A stretch of 46,257 bases of DNA from Leptospiraceae bacterium (GTDB lineage: Bacteria; Spirochaetota; Leptospiria; Leptospirales; Leptospiraceae). A program made the translations under genes and the position numbers. The stretch lies in the NCBI GenBank assembly GCA_947458405.1, contig CANGZW010000014.1, positions 1 through 46,257 on the forward strand, in the 5' to 3' direction. Every line of letters starts with the position of its first letter. The stretch's first letter is position 1. This document shows, in pieces, positions 24,666 through 33,854 of the stretch. The notes beneath the pieces were generated by a model that was given only the letters and a program-made list of their open reading frames with translations, did not search any database and was not told the DNA's origin.

Positions 24666-25685
24666 TTATATTGCTCTATCTCTACCCTGAAACTCTACCA
24701 TCCAACCGGGGTACTCTGCTGGAAGTGTGCTTATCTCGTCTAATACCTTTACTTCTTCAGGAGCTAGTATCACTTTTGTAGAAGCTAGATTGTCTATAAG
24801 CTGTTCATCCGTTTTTGCTCCAATAATAACGCTGGTAACGAATTGTTTTTGGAGTAAGTAAGCAAGAGCAATTTGTGAAATAGAGACTGCCTTTTTATTG
24901 GCGAGGGGTCTCATGGCATCTACACAGGCGAACACCCTATCTTTGTTTACTGGTGGAAAGTCAAACTGTGTTCTTCTTGCATCCGCAGGACCTTCTCCCG
25001 CTTTATTGAATTTTCCAGTCAAAAGTCCTCCCGCTAGAGGTGACCAGGGGAGTATTCCCAAACCCTCTTCTAGCGCCAAAGGAGCAATTTCTCTCTCTAT
25101 ATCCCTACCTGCTATTGTGTAATACATTTGTGCAGAAACAAAAGATGCATAACCTTTCTTTTCTGAAATTGATAATGCCTTCATTACCCTCCAAGCGGGT
25201 AGATTGCAAAATCCAATATATCGAACTTTACCAGAACGTACTACATCATTTAATGCTTCCAGTGTTTCTTCCATAGGTGTGAGTGGATCCACACCATGAA
25301 TTTGGTACAAATCAACATAATCCATATTTAATCTTTTCAAACTTTCATCTATAGAATTCAAAATATGTTTTCTAGAAAGCCCTACTTCATTCGGGTTAGC
25401 ACCCATCCTACCCCTGACTTTTGTAGCTAAAATTAAGTTGTGCCGATTTAATCCTAAGTTTTTAATAGCCTGCCCTGTTAACTTTTCAGACTCTCCTTCG
25501 TGATACACATCAGCAGTATCTATAAAATTAACACCCTCATCAGTAGCAATTTTTAATTGTGAGTCAACCGAGGATTGCCCTAATTTTCCAATGACCTCCC
25601 AAAATCCTTTGCCACCATAGGTCATTGTGCCTAAACAAATTTCTGAAACTAATAGTCCGGTTTTTCCTAATTTTTTGTACTTCAT
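24666..25685 (-). CDS. Aldo/keto reductase
   Basis: A 339-aa cytosolic NADPH-dependent oxidoreductase of the AKR superfamily. The catalytic tetrad is visible as Asp and Tyr in FIDTADVYHEGESE (about 50-63), Lys in LILATKVRG and His in VDLYQIHGVDP. The C-terminal SVIIGAKTDEQLIDNL binds the cofactor phosphate. It resembles the Tas/YajO/YghZ group acting on broad aldehydes. Length fits. It follows kdsB by 19 bases and is probably co-transcribed with it, though no functional link is obvious. Substrate unknown. Confidence 0.93.
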   Translation of the reverse strand: MKYKKLGKTGLLVSEICLGTMTYGGKGFWEVIGKLGQSSVDSQLKIATDEGVNFIDTADVYHEGESEKLTGQAIKNLGLNRHNLILATKVRGRMGANPNEVGLSRKHILNSIDESLKRLNMDYVDLYQIHGVDPLTPMEETLEALNDVVRSGKVRYIGFCNLPAWRVMKALSISEKKGYASFVSAQMYYTIAGRDIEREIAPLALEEGLGILPWSPLAGGLLTGKFNKAGEGPADARRTQFDFPPVNKDRVFACVDAMRPLANKKAVSISQIALAYLLQKQFVTSVIIGAKTDEQLIDNLASTKVILAPEEVKVLDEISTLPAEYPGWMVEFQGRDRAI

Positions 25686-25704
25686 AGTTTTTCCCTCTAT
25701 TGAA

Positions 25705-26433
25705 TTATTTTTTGGAGAGTGTGTCTTCTACAAGTGAAATATCTTCGGGAACATCCACACTTAAAGAAGGCTTTCGCGTAACATATACCCCGATACTCAA
25801 ACCTGCTTCTAAGGCTCTGAGTTGCTCCAAGGATTCTGATATTTCTAGATCACTTTCTGGTAATGTATTATAAGAAAGTAATACATTTCTCTCATAGCAG
25901 TATATACCTAAGTGTTTATATACAGTAATTTCTTTTTTAAATAATGAGGGAATGAGGGAGCGTGAAAAATAGAGGGCTTTATAGTCTTTTGTGAAAACAA
26001 CTTTTACTCGATTGGGATCATTTCTTTCGGAAATTTCGTAAATCGGACAGGCTCCCGTTGTCATTTCCCAGTCTCTATGGTCTAGTTTAAGCTGTATTAC
26101 ACCATCAATTAAATCAGGATCAATGTCGGGTTCATCCCCCTGAATATTCACAATGATTGAGTTTGCCTCTAAAACGGAAGCTACTTCAATCAATCTATCT
26201 GTTCCTGTGGGGTGGTTTGAGGAAGTCATGACACACCTGCCCCCAAATGATTTTACAGTGTCAAAAATTCTGGAGTCATCAGTGGCAACGATTAAATCAT
26301 TTAATAATTTAGACTTCGAGGCACTTTCATAGGTATGCTGAATCATTGGCTTTCCTAAAATCAGAGCAAGTGGTTTGCCGGGGAATCTCGTACTACCAAA
26401 TCTAGCGGGAATGATACCGATTATTTTACTCAT
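25705..26433 (-). CDS. kdsB: 3-deoxy-manno-octulosonate cytidylyltransferase (CMP-Kdo synthetase)
   Basis: A 242-aa nucleotidyltransferase that activates Kdo with CTP for LPS inner-core synthesis. Family motifs are IPARFGSTRFPGKPLALILGK at the start, IVATDDSRIF, TGTDRLIEV, VNIQGDEPDI and the late KHLGIYCYERNVLL and SESLEQLRALE. This implies a Kdo-containing LPS and so favours a Leptospiraceae host among spirochaetes. The start codon is only 11 bases from a strong terminator hairpin that closes the flagellar operon, so kdsB expression may depend on readthrough or on a promoter within the hairpin leader. Confidence 0.96.
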   Translation of the reverse strand: MSKIIGIIPARFGSTRFPGKPLALILGKPMIQHTYESASKSKLLNDLIVATDDSRIFDTVKSFGGRCVMTSSNHPTGTDRLIEVASVLEANSIIVNIQGDEPDIDPDLIDGVIQLKLDHRDWEMTTGACPIYEISERNDPNRVKVVFTKDYKALYFSRSLIPSLFKKEITVYKHLGIYCYERNVLLSYNTLPESDLEISESLEQLRALEAGLSIGVYVTRKPSLSVDVPEDISLVEDTLSKK

Positions 26434-26438
26434 CTACA

Positions 26439-26464
26439 GACAAAAAATCCCCTTTCGGGGATTT
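26439..26464 (-). terminator. Strong intrinsic terminator after fliL
   Basis: On the minus strand, AAATCCCC (26464-26457), a GAAA tetraloop and GGGGATTT (26452-26445) are followed by TTTTG. The stem is perfect, with a stable GNRA loop and a U-run, 30 bases beyond the fliL stop. It is the best terminator in the window and separates fliL from kdsB. Confidence 0.88.
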
Positions 26465-26494
26465 CAATAAACCTTAAAAATTTACCGATTAGGA

Positions 26495-27025
26495 TTAGTT
26501 TACAATAAATTCTCGGAAGTAAACTTCCTTCACTTTTCCATTGGTAAGAATATGATTGATATGGGCTTTGATTTCTTCTCGCAAATCAAGTTGATCAGCA
26601 ATAGTCTTCAATTCTTCTTTATTCTTTTTGGAAATAATTAAGTTTATAATGTTTTGCATTTGTGGTAGTCTTTCCGCCAACTCAGCAGTCAAAGCAGGTT
26701 GCCCTTTTTCCACACCAAAAGAAAGCTTTAACTTAATAAAGTGAGCTTCTCCCACATCCGAAGTGTTGATACGAAACTCATCCTGAAAGTTAAAAACATC
26801 TAGGGGAGGAGGAGCTTTTACCAGAGCAATATTTTTTTGTTGCTTATAAACACTTGTTGCGGCCTTTTGTGCTACGAAAGTAGACACCACTGCTACTATT
26901 ATAATACCAAGTATACCTGCGGCTACATAGATAAGGTATTTGATGATCGGAGAGGCTTTTTTCGGTTCCTCCGACGCTTTCCCTTCTTCTTCTTGCTCGT
27001 CTACTTTTTCTGCTGCATCACCCAT
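26495..27025 (-). CDS. fliL: Flagellar basal body-associated protein FliL
   Basis: A 176-aa single-span membrane protein. The N-terminus is charged and cytoplasmic (EEEGKASEEPKKASP), the helix is IIKYLIYVAAGILGIIIVAVVSTFVAQ (about 27-53), and the periplasmic domain holds the FliL/stomatin-like core (FINTSDVGEAHFIKLKLSFG-like stretch, LPQMQNIINLIISKKNKEEL, then VYFREFIVN at the end). FliL stabilises the stator units and, in spirochaetes, affects periplasmic flagellar orientation. It is the last gene of the flbD-motA-motB-fliL run and starts 15 bases after motB. Confidence 0.93.
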   Translation of the reverse strand: MGDAAEKVDEQEEEGKASEEPKKASPIIKYLIYVAAGILGIIIVAVVSTFVAQKAATSVYKQQKNIALVKAPPPLDVFNFQDEFRINTSDVGEAHFIKLKLSFGVEKGQPALTAELAERLPQMQNIINLIISKKNKEELKTIADQLDLREEIKAHINHILTNGKVKEVYFREFIVN

Positions 27026-27040
27026 ATTTTCCTCCTGAGA

Positions 27041-27868
27041 TTATTCCTCTCCCTCTACAGAATTTTCTGTATTGGGTAATTTTGTGTCGGGAAGTTTATA
27101 CCCGCTCTGGTGTGGAGATCGCTTCATACTTTTTTCAGCTACCACCACGAGATCAATTCTTCTGTTGAATGCACGGGATTCGGGACTTCCTTCCATTTCT
27201 ATAGCCAATGGTCTAGAAGAACCATAACTGATAGCTGTGAGCATTCCCGGCTCCATCTTACCTGCATTTATTAAAAATACCGTTGCATTGACCGCTCTTG
27301 CCGCGGCCAAATCCCAATTATTTATGTATTCCCTTTCTTCTCTCGCTAAATTAGACCCCGGCAAAACTGCCTGGTCATCACTATGTCCTTCCACTTTGAC
27401 GAATCTATCCAATTCGCGTAGGAATCCACCCGCTTTTTTTAAGGTATCCCGAATGGGAGGAAGAAGCATTGCTGAGGCTGGGTTAAAATAATCTGCACCC
27501 ACTAGAGAAATCACAAGACCACGCTCATCTTCGGATACCCGAACTTTTCCCTGTTGGATTTCTGATTTGAATACCTGAGTGGCATCTTTTTTTGCCTTGG
27601 AAATCCTTTTCCCTTTGGTGGGAGAAGGCAAACTCTCTATATTCATTCCCATTTGTTCGAGAGATCCCTTAGAAAGTGTATTTCCTCCATCAAAGAAACC
27701 TGTGGAAGACTTGAAAACGGAGAGGATGATCTGCATTTCTTGCTGATTCGTCTTACCTGTGGAATACAGGAGTACGAAAAAGCACATGAGCAGAGTCACC
27801 ATGTCCCCGTAGGTAAGCATGTACTCGGGAACTTTCTGAACGCAATCGGGACACTTTTGTTTTGCCAT
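27041..27868 (-). CDS. motB: Flagellar stator protein MotB
   Basis: A 275-aa stator subunit. The N-terminus PDCVQKVPEYMLTYGDMVTLLMCFFVLLYST contains the membrane helix with the proton-carrying Asp22. The plug region follows, and the C-terminal OmpA-like peptidoglycan-binding domain is seen in KVEGHSDDQAV, NWDLAAARAVNATVFLI and SPESRAFNRRIDLVVV. It couples ion flow to flagellar rotation and anchors the stator to the cell wall. It starts 9 bases after motA, in the usual motAB order. Confidence 0.96.
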   Translation of the reverse strand: MAKQKCPDCVQKVPEYMLTYGDMVTLLMCFFVLLYSTGKTNQQEMQIILSVFKSSTGFFDGGNTLSKGSLEQMGMNIESLPSPTKGKRISKAKKDATQVFKSEIQQGKVRVSEDERGLVISLVGADYFNPASAMLLPPIRDTLKKAGGFLRELDRFVKVEGHSDDQAVLPGSNLAREEREYINNWDLAAARAVNATVFLINAGKMEPGMLTAISYGSSRPLAIEMEGSPESRAFNRRIDLVVVAEKSMKRSPHQSGYKLPDTKLPNTENSVEGEE

Positions 27869-27877
27869 TTTGGTTTC

Positions 27878-28663
27878 CTACTCTTTCGCGTCTTCTTTGA
27901 GAGCTGCTCTTTCCAAAGGAGATAGATAACTGGATAGTTTTTCTTTTACAATACGGGGGTTATCTCCAGACTGAATGGAGAGCGTTCCCTCAATCATGAC
28001 CTGTTGCATTGCCAATTCATCTTCACTTCTTCTGGAGAGTTTTTTAACAAAAGGAATAGCAAACATATTCGCGAGAAGAGACCCGTACAGAGTTGTAATC
28101 AAAGCCGCCGCCATCCCCGAACCGATCGCCGAAGAGTCCCCACTACCTAAGTTTTGAAGCATCGCCACAAGTCCGATCAAGGTTCCCAACATCCCGAACC
28201 CAGGAGCGAGTGAACCGAGAGCATCCCACCAGTTAATACCAATTTTATGACGTCCACCCATGTTCCCCATTTCGGTTTCCATGATATTACGAACTAATTC
28301 TGGATCTGTTCCATCCACAACCAACTGGATTCCTTTCTTTAAAAATTCAAACGGAAGCTCATTAACATCATCTTCCAGAGCCAAAAGACCCTCTCTACGG
28401 GCTTTTTCAGAGAATGACACAAGAGTTGTAATTAAACCCTGCATATCAAATTTATCCGGGAAGAATACTTTACGGGATACTTTTCCTATCCCTAGGGTTG
28501 TTTCCCATGGATGGGCAATAATGGTACCAGCCACTCCCCCTCCGACCGTAATCAGAAGTGATGGAACGTCAAAAAGACTTCCGAGCCCCACCCCGGCGGT
28601 AATAACCCCCAAACCAAGTACCCCAAAACCTAAACCTAAGCCAATAAGTGTCCCCAGATCCAT
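27878..28663 (-). CDS. motA: Flagellar stator protein MotA
   Basis: A 261-aa four-helix stator subunit. Visible landmarks are LGLGFGVLGLGVITAGV (helix 1), DVPSLLITVGGGVAGTIIAHPW (helix 2), the cytoplasmic loop with SEKARREGLLALEDDVNELP, and helices 3-4 with WWDALGSLAPGFGMLGTLIGLVAMLQNL and GMAAALITTLYGSLLAN. The conserved Pro before helix 3 is present. The ATG follows the flbD stop immediately. Co-transcribed with motB and fliL. Confidence 0.97.
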   Translation of the reverse strand: MDLGTLIGLGLGFGVLGLGVITAGVGLGSLFDVPSLLITVGGGVAGTIIAHPWETTLGIGKVSRKVFFPDKFDMQGLITTLVSFSEKARREGLLALEDDVNELPFEFLKKGIQLVVDGTDPELVRNIMETEMGNMGGRHKIGINWWDALGSLAPGFGMLGTLIGLVAMLQNLGSGDSSAIGSGMAAALITTLYGSLLANMFAIPFVKKLSRRSEDELAMQQVMIEGTLSIQSGDNPRIVKEKLSSYLSPLERAALKEDAKE

Positions 28664-28882
28664 CTACTGTTCTCCCTCTTTCCAATACCCGTTCCAAGCT
28701 GTTGTAAATACCTGACGATGGTAAGCTATAACCATGTCCCGTATTTGCATTGCGGATTCCTTGACTATCAGCTTTCTCTCATTGACCAGAGTTATCACCG
28801 TATCGGGTGTAGCTTCTATGATTTCGATCTGATTTGCATTTATAATAAATTCCGAATTATTCAGCCGATGTACAGTAATCAA
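28664..28882 (-). CDS. flbD: Flagellar protein FlbD
   Basis: A 72-aa protein with the FlbD pattern: ITVHRLNNSEFIINANQIEIIEATPDTVITLVNERKLIVKES as beta-rich core, of small SpoVT-like size. FlbD is routinely found directly before motA in spirochaetes and some Firmicutes; its biochemical role is not known. The start is a TTG with AGGA seven bases upstream. It lies 30 bases after the glycosyltransferase gene and abuts motA, so it is part of the same run. Confidence 0.9.
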   Translation of the reverse strand: MITVHRLNNSEFIINANQIEIIEATPDTVITLVNERKLIVKESAMQIRDMVIAYHRQVFTTAWNGYWKEGEQ

Positions 28883-28912
28883 AGTATTATCCTATGGGAA
28901 GACGGGCTTCTC

Positions 28913-29989
28913 TTATAACCTATCGACTGACTTTAAAATTTCATTTATGAATTTTTCTTCCGTGAAGCGGTTAATCGAGGCTTGGAAGTCTTCTTTTTTA
29001 TACTCCATGGTCTCTGATTTTTGTATTGCTAAATTTAAACTTTCGGGAGTCTGTTCAGGAAAAAACACTCCAGTCTTTCCTCCGACGACAGTTTCAAGGG
29101 CTCCTCCCTCTCCAAAAGCTATGACAGGAGTGCAGAACCCTTGGGATTCCACGGGAGTAATTCCAAAATCTTCCAATCCGGGAAAAAGAAAGGCTTTTGC
29201 TTTCTGGTAATAGGCTCGAATTTCCGAGTGTGGTAGCCCTCCCAAAAACTCAATATTGGAGGGAATATTTTTTTTAAGTTTTGTTTCGTCCTGACCTCCG
29301 CCAATGATCACCAATCGTTTTCCATTCTGGCGAAAGGCTTCAACAGCAATATCAATTCGTTTGTAGGGAGCAAAAGCGGAGACAATCAAATAAAAATCAT
29401 CTTTTGTGTGGGATTCCACCTGAAATCCTTCTGGCAAACAGGGAGGATAGATGACTGTGGATTCTCTTCGATAGTATTTTTTGATTCTTTTGGCGATAAA
29501 TTCGGAATTGCAGGTAAATGCATCCACCCTCGCACTCGAAGCGACATCCCAGGTGCGAAGATAATTAGAAATCAGTTGTATTACGAAAAATTTCAATCCA
29601 CTCTTGTTGGGGAAATAATCGTAGTACAAATCCCAAACATACCGCATAGGAGAATGCACGTATGTCAAATGCTTAGTGTTGGGATGCGGTATCACGCCTT
29701 TTGCAACACAGTGAGACGAAGAAATCACAAGATCAAACCCTTTGAGATCGAGAGTTTCGATTGCGGTGGGAAACAGAGGCAAATAGGATCTATATTTTGT
29801 TTCTTTGAAGGGCAATCTATCTGTAAAGGCAGTGTGTATTTTACGGGATTCAATTCTTTCATTTAATTTACCTTTATTGTAAATGAGAGTAAAGAGCTCC
29901 GCCTGTGGATATATTTTCAAAAGGGAGTCTAGCACCAACTCCCCTCCCCGCATACCCGTCAGCCAATCATGAATAATTGCAACTTTCAT
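28913..29989 (-). CDS. Family 4 glycosyltransferase (GT-B, WbaZ/mannosyltransferase-like)
   Basis: A 358-aa GT-B glycosyltransferase. The N-terminal domain begins VAIIHDWLTGMRGGELVLDSL, typical of the WbaZ-like group, with HSPMRYVWDLYYDYFP in the acceptor domain. The C-terminal donor domain shows FYLIVSAFAPYKRIDIAVEAF, LVIIGGGQDETKLK and the nucleotide-sugar motif KAFLFPGLEDFGITPVESQ with E-x7-E spacing. It probably adds mannose or a related sugar to a lipid-linked glycan or LPS. It lies between sthA and flbD with 19- and 30-base gaps, so it seems co-transcribed with the motor genes, an unusual partner. Confidence 0.9.
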   Translation of the reverse strand: MKVAIIHDWLTGMRGGELVLDSLLKIYPQAELFTLIYNKGKLNERIESRKIHTAFTDRLPFKETKYRSYLPLFPTAIETLDLKGFDLVISSSHCVAKGVIPHPNTKHLTYVHSPMRYVWDLYYDYFPNKSGLKFFVIQLISNYLRTWDVASSARVDAFTCNSEFIAKRIKKYYRRESTVIYPPCLPEGFQVESHTKDDFYLIVSAFAPYKRIDIAVEAFRQNGKRLVIIGGGQDETKLKKNIPSNIEFLGGLPHSEIRAYYQKAKAFLFPGLEDFGITPVESQGFCTPVIAFGEGGALETVVGGKTGVFFPEQTPESLNLAIQKSETMEYKKEDFQASINRFTEEKFINEILKSVDRL

Positions 29990-30008
29990 TTGATTCTATC
30001 AATTTATA

Positions 30009-31436
30009 TTAAGATGATACAACTCGATTGATCCCATTCAATGCCGCTACGCGATAAGCTTCTGCCATTGTTGGATAATTAAAAGTAGTGTTGATAAAGT
30101 ACTTCAAATTATTGGCTTCGCCCTTCTGGCTCATGATAGCCTGCCCAATGTGGACAATTTCTGAAGCCTCACTCCCAAAACAATGGATTCCAAGAATTTC
30201 TAATGTTTCTCTATGAAATAGGATTTTTAACATACCTGTAGTACGACCTGTAATTTGAGCACGGGCAAGGCTTTTAAACATGGAATGCCCCACTTCATAG
30301 GGAACTTTTTCTTCGGTCAATTCTCTTTCATTTTTTCCGATGGAGCTAATTTCGGGACTGGTATAAATTCCATTGGGGATATCATGAACCAAACGATTTT
30401 CACATTGTCCCGTTACCAAATGAGTTGCCGCAAATCGACCCTGATCATAAGCCGCACTTGCCAAACTGGGCGATCCGATTATATCTCCCACAGCATAGAT
30501 ATGGGGTATAGAAGTCTGGTAGTATTCATTGATTTCAATCTGACCCCGACTATTAAGTTCGAGGCCGATTTTTTGAAGACCCATCCCAGCTGAATTACCC
30601 GTCCTTCCATTAGCAAATAAAATAAGGTCTGTTTTTAACATCTTACCCGAATTGAGATGAAGTACCACGCCATCATCAGTGCCTTCAACTTTACTGTATG
30701 TTTCATTGTGACGTATTAAAATTCCCTGCTCTCGTAAGTGATACGCAAGCGCATCTATGATTTCATCATCTAAAAAGGAGAGAAGTTTATCTCTGGTATT
30801 GACGAGATTTACTTTTATTCCAAGATTTCTAAATATTGAAGCATATTCGCATCCGATCACACCCGCCCCATAAACTGTAATAGATTGAGGAGTTTTTTTG
30901 AGATTTAAGATTGTATCACTATCTAAAATATGGGGATGTTGAAAATCAATGTCAGAAGGTCGATAGGGTCTCGATCCAGTGGCAATCACAAATTGTGAAG
31001 CTGTATATTCTCCATCAATATTGCCCTTTTCATCTAAAACATGAATTGTATTCTTATCTATAAACTCAGCATGTCCCTGGATGATGTCAATTCCGCATCT
31101 TTCATAAAAACCCTGACGCATTTTAACTTGTTTGTTGATAACGCTATCTGCCGCTTTTAGGAGGTCGGGAAACTTGATATTGATATGAAATTTTTCAAAG
31201 AGTGGATTGGACTTAAAATCAACATATTGTTGAACTGCCTGACGGAGAGATTTACTGGGAATGGTTCCCCATCGGGTGCAGTTACCTCCAACCCTATCAC
31301 TTTTATCAATCACAGCCACATGCTTTCCTGCCTTAGCCGCACCAATCGAAGAACCTTCCCCTCCGGGACCTGTTCCGATCACAATCACATCATATTTTCT
31401 AGATTCCATACAGTTTTCCGAGCCCATCCTTATCAA
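30009..31436 (-). CDS. sthA: Soluble Si-specific NAD(P)+ transhydrogenase
   Basis: A 475-aa FAD flavoprotein of the pyridine nucleotide-disulfide reductase fold. It has [22 protein letters not shown] for FAD, then [19 protein letters not shown]: the second cysteine of disulfide reductases is absent, as in SthA and unlike lipoamide dehydrogenase. The NAD(P) motif [18 protein letters not shown], the ATG-type [20 protein letters not shown] and the C-terminal [18 protein letters not shown] complete it. It exchanges hydride between NADPH and NAD. The frame opens with a TTG at 31436; ATGs at 31427 and 31409 are alternative starts that still keep the FAD motif. Confidence 0.92.
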   Translation of the reverse strand: MIRMGSENCMESRKYDVIVIGTGPGGEGSSIGAAKAGKHVAVIDKSDRVGGNCTRWGTIPSKSLRQAVQQYVDFKSNPLFEKFHINIKFPDLLKAADSVINKQVKMRQGFYERCGIDIIQGHAEFIDKNTIHVLDEKGNIDGEYTASQFVIATGSRPYRPSDIDFQHPHILDSDTILNLKKTPQSITVYGAGVIGCEYASIFRNLGIKVNLVNTRDKLLSFLDDEIIDALAYHLREQGILIRHNETYSKVEGTDDGVVLHLNSGKMLKTDLILFANGRTGNSAGMGLQKIGLELNSRGQIEINEYYQTSIPHIYAVGDIIGSPSLASAAYDQGRFAATHLVTGQCENRLVHDIPNGIYTSPEISSIGKNERELTEEKVPYEVGHSMFKSLARAQITGRTTGMLKILFHRETLEILGIHCFGSEASEIVHIGQAIMSQKGEANNLKYFINTTFNYPTMAEAYRVAALNGINRVVSS

Positions 31437-31608
31437 AAGGAATTTTGTACTAATTTAAGGTATATTAGATGTTCGTCTATTTTTATTCATGGGGCGAGCG
31501 AGAACTTAGATAAGAAATGAGAGAGAGAAATAAAGGGTGAACTCAAAAAAAGACTCGAAACTGCCCGAAATATGAAAACTTGTGACTATCGATACAAAAT
31601 CGTATTAC

Positions 31609-31649
31609 AAAAAAACCAACGCGGGTTGAGTTAAAAAACATCTCCCCGC
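31609..31649 (-). terminator. Intrinsic terminator after the symporter-decarboxylase gene
   Basis: On the minus strand GCGGG (31649-31645) pairs with CCCGC (31625-31621) across a loop of about 19 bases that includes further AG/CT pairing. It is followed by GTTGG and seven T residues (31615-31609). It lies directly behind the gene ending at 31656. Confidence 0.6.
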
Positions 31650-31655
31650 CCTTGA

Positions 31656-33854
31656 TTACTTCTTTTTCAAATTACCAATCACTGCTCCAAATTGAATTCT
31701 ATCTTCTTTAGTAAAAGGACTTAAATCTATCATATCCTTTTCAAAAATTAGTATTACTGTTGAGCCCATCTCAAATCTACCCAACTCAGAGCCTTTATCT
31801 ATAGAAATATTTACATTTATATATTCATGTTCTCTGGGTATTCTAATCCATGTATTCGTCACAATATTATCATCATAAGTTACTCTAATTTTTCCTACAT
31901 TAGAGGCACCCACTTTGACAACTGCAATCTTACCGAAATCTGTTTGCAAAAATGTAATTAGTCTTTCATTTTTTGGAAACAAACTTCTAATTCCCCCCAC
32001 TGCGGCATCATTTACTGGAAATAATTTTCCAGGTTCATAGTAATATCCTAATATTTTTCCACCAAAGGGAGAATGAATTCTATGATAATCCTGAGGAGAT
32101 AAGTAAAAAGTGATAAATCTTCCACTTTCAAAATCTTTCCAATATTTTTCTGATCCAATTAATTCCCTCAAACTAAAATCAAATCCTTTAGCCTGAATCA
32201 ATGTAGATTCATTTATTTCACCAAAATTTGTAATACGGGCATCGACTGGTGATACAGCGGCATTTTCTCCGCTATCTATAATTCTTGCACCTGCCTTTAA
32301 TGCTCTAGTAAAAAACTGATTCAAAGAATTATATTCTGTTATATTTAATTCTGCTTCACTTAAATTAATTTTATACATTTTAGCGAATGCTTTCAATATA
32401 GGAATCATCATAAATCTAGGAAGTCTTACATAAGTAAATAATCCAAATAACTTAGAAATCAAATTTTTAGGTAGGATGGTAAGTAGTAAAATATAGAAAT
32501 CTTTAAAAACTTCATACTTTACTCCCGTTTCAGAGAAATATTTATTTTTTTCAAATGTAGCTATTTTCACTAATATAACAAGTGATACTAACACCGGTAT
32601 TGAAGTCAAAATAGCTAGTGTATATCCTACATTAAATATATATAGTAATATATCATTTCCTAACTTTATATATAAATAAGAAATAGTAAGAATAAATCCT
32701 AAAAATAAAATTCTGTATATATTTGCAAACTTCTCACCATATATATAAAATGCATTTTGTTGTCCCACATGAAACCAAGAGGACATGGAAACCATCCCTA
32801 AAATAATAAATGATGATACAAATAATATCCCCGGAATAGTATTTTTAAACCCAAATATAAATGATAAAAGATAGAGCTGATCTTCTAAAGCAACTGCATT
32901 GTATGAAAACAATAGATAAACTGTCAATGTAGCAATAATTGTTGCTTCAAAAATAGGCGGTAGCATTGCTACCAAGCCCTGCTTAAAAGGATAATCTGTT
33001 CTCACCGCTCCGGATACTCCAGCACTTTTCCCAATCCCCATCTCAATTGTAATACAAAATGCTCCGATTGATTGTCCCATTATAGAGAGAAATGCTAAGA
33101 AACCTCCTGTTGCAAGAGAATCAATTTTAAATGCATTATCAAAAACAGAAGATAAAAATTTACCAAAGGGCATAAGATTAAAGAGCCTAAAGTAAAATAA
33201 AAAGAATAAAAATATACCTAAAGGAACAAAAACCCCTGCAAATCGACCCAATCTTCTGACACCACCTAAATTCACATAGATTAAAATTGCCAGTGCCAAA
33301 ATAGGGATAATCAAACCCTTTGAACCAAATGCATTGTGGGCTATGTATGTCATACTAAGTATGGGAACTCCTCCTCCCAATGTAAAAACAGTTCCAATGC
33401 TCAAAAGAGCAAATGCACTGGCTAACCAATTAGCCTTTAATGCTTTCTCAATGAAATACATTGGTCCTGCAAGGTATCTACCATTGGGTGTCTTTGTTCT
33501 AAACTTAATTGCTAATGTAGAGCTTACAATTCTTAGAGGTGCTACTAAAATTCCGATCACCCAAATCCAAAATAATATTCCCACTCCACCTAAACTGAGG
33601 GCGATTGCAGAGCCTAGCACAGCTCCAAATAAAATAGAAGATGCTGACCCCGCATAAAAACTTTGGCTTTGGATGATTTGTCCTTTGGAGCCTTTATCAT
33701 CCATTGCACCAGTTAATATTTTTAAACCGAGAAATAAGTATTTAAATTGAGGAAAACCTAATTTAAAAGAAACATACAATCCTGAAATAACAATCAGGAA
33801 TGCGTATGACCCCAGTATCTCATTCTCTAAAGGAATTAAAAACTCTGTATTCAT
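31656..33854 (-). CDS. Fusion of AGCS-family amino acid:cation symporter and phosphatidylserine decarboxylase
   Basis: A 732-aa open frame with two complete domains. Residues 1 to about 445 form a polytopic AGCS (alanine/glycine:cation symporter) domain: LGGVGILFWIWVIG, then NGRYLAGPMYFIEKAL and MGIGKSAGVSGAVRTDYP are family landmarks. Residues from about 450 form a full-length Psd: ILPKNLISKLFG, EYNSLNQFFTRALKAGARIID, SPVDARITNFG (D538), LSPQDYHRIHSPFGG (H591, H594) and the self-cleavage motif EMGST (G697/S698). Cleavage would leave the transporter on the long beta chain and a 35-residue pyruvoyl alpha chain. Psd makes phosphatidylethanolamine. In the AGCS part the usual GNIAG reads GAVLG in my hand alignment, losing the conserved Asn. 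The ATG overlaps the pepA stop (TAATG). Confidence 0.88.
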   Translation of the reverse strand: MNTEFLIPLENEILGSYAFLIVISGLYVSFKLGFPQFKYLFLGLKILTGAMDDKGSKGQIIQSQSFYAGSASSILFGAVLGSAIALSLGGVGILFWIWVIGILVAPLRIVSSTLAIKFRTKTPNGRYLAGPMYFIEKALKANWLASAFALLSIGTVFTLGGGVPILSMTYIAHNAFGSKGLIIPILALAILIYVNLGGVRRLGRFAGVFVPLGIFLFFLFYFRLFNLMPFGKFLSSVFDNAFKIDSLATGGFLAFLSIMGQSIGAFCITIEMGIGKSAGVSGAVRTDYPFKQGLVAMLPPIFEATIIATLTVYLLFSYNAVALEDQLYLLSFIFGFKNTIPGILFVSSFIILGMVSMSSWFHVGQQNAFYIYGEKFANIYRILFLGFILTISYLYIKLGNDILLYIFNVGYTLAILTSIPVLVSLVILVKIATFEKNKYFSETGVKYEVFKDFYILLLTILPKNLISKLFGLFTYVRLPRFMMIPILKAFAKMYKINLSEAELNITEYNSLNQFFTRALKAGARIIDSGENAAVSPVDARITNFGEINESTLIQAKGFDFSLRELIGSEKYWKDFESGRFITFYLSPQDYHRIHSPFGGKILGYYYEPGKLFPVNDAAVGGIRSLFPKNERLITFLQTDFGKIAVVKVGASNVGKIRVTYDDNIVTNTWIRIPREHEYINVNISIDKGSELGRFEMGSTVILIFEKDMIDLSPFTKEDRIQFGAVIGNLKKK

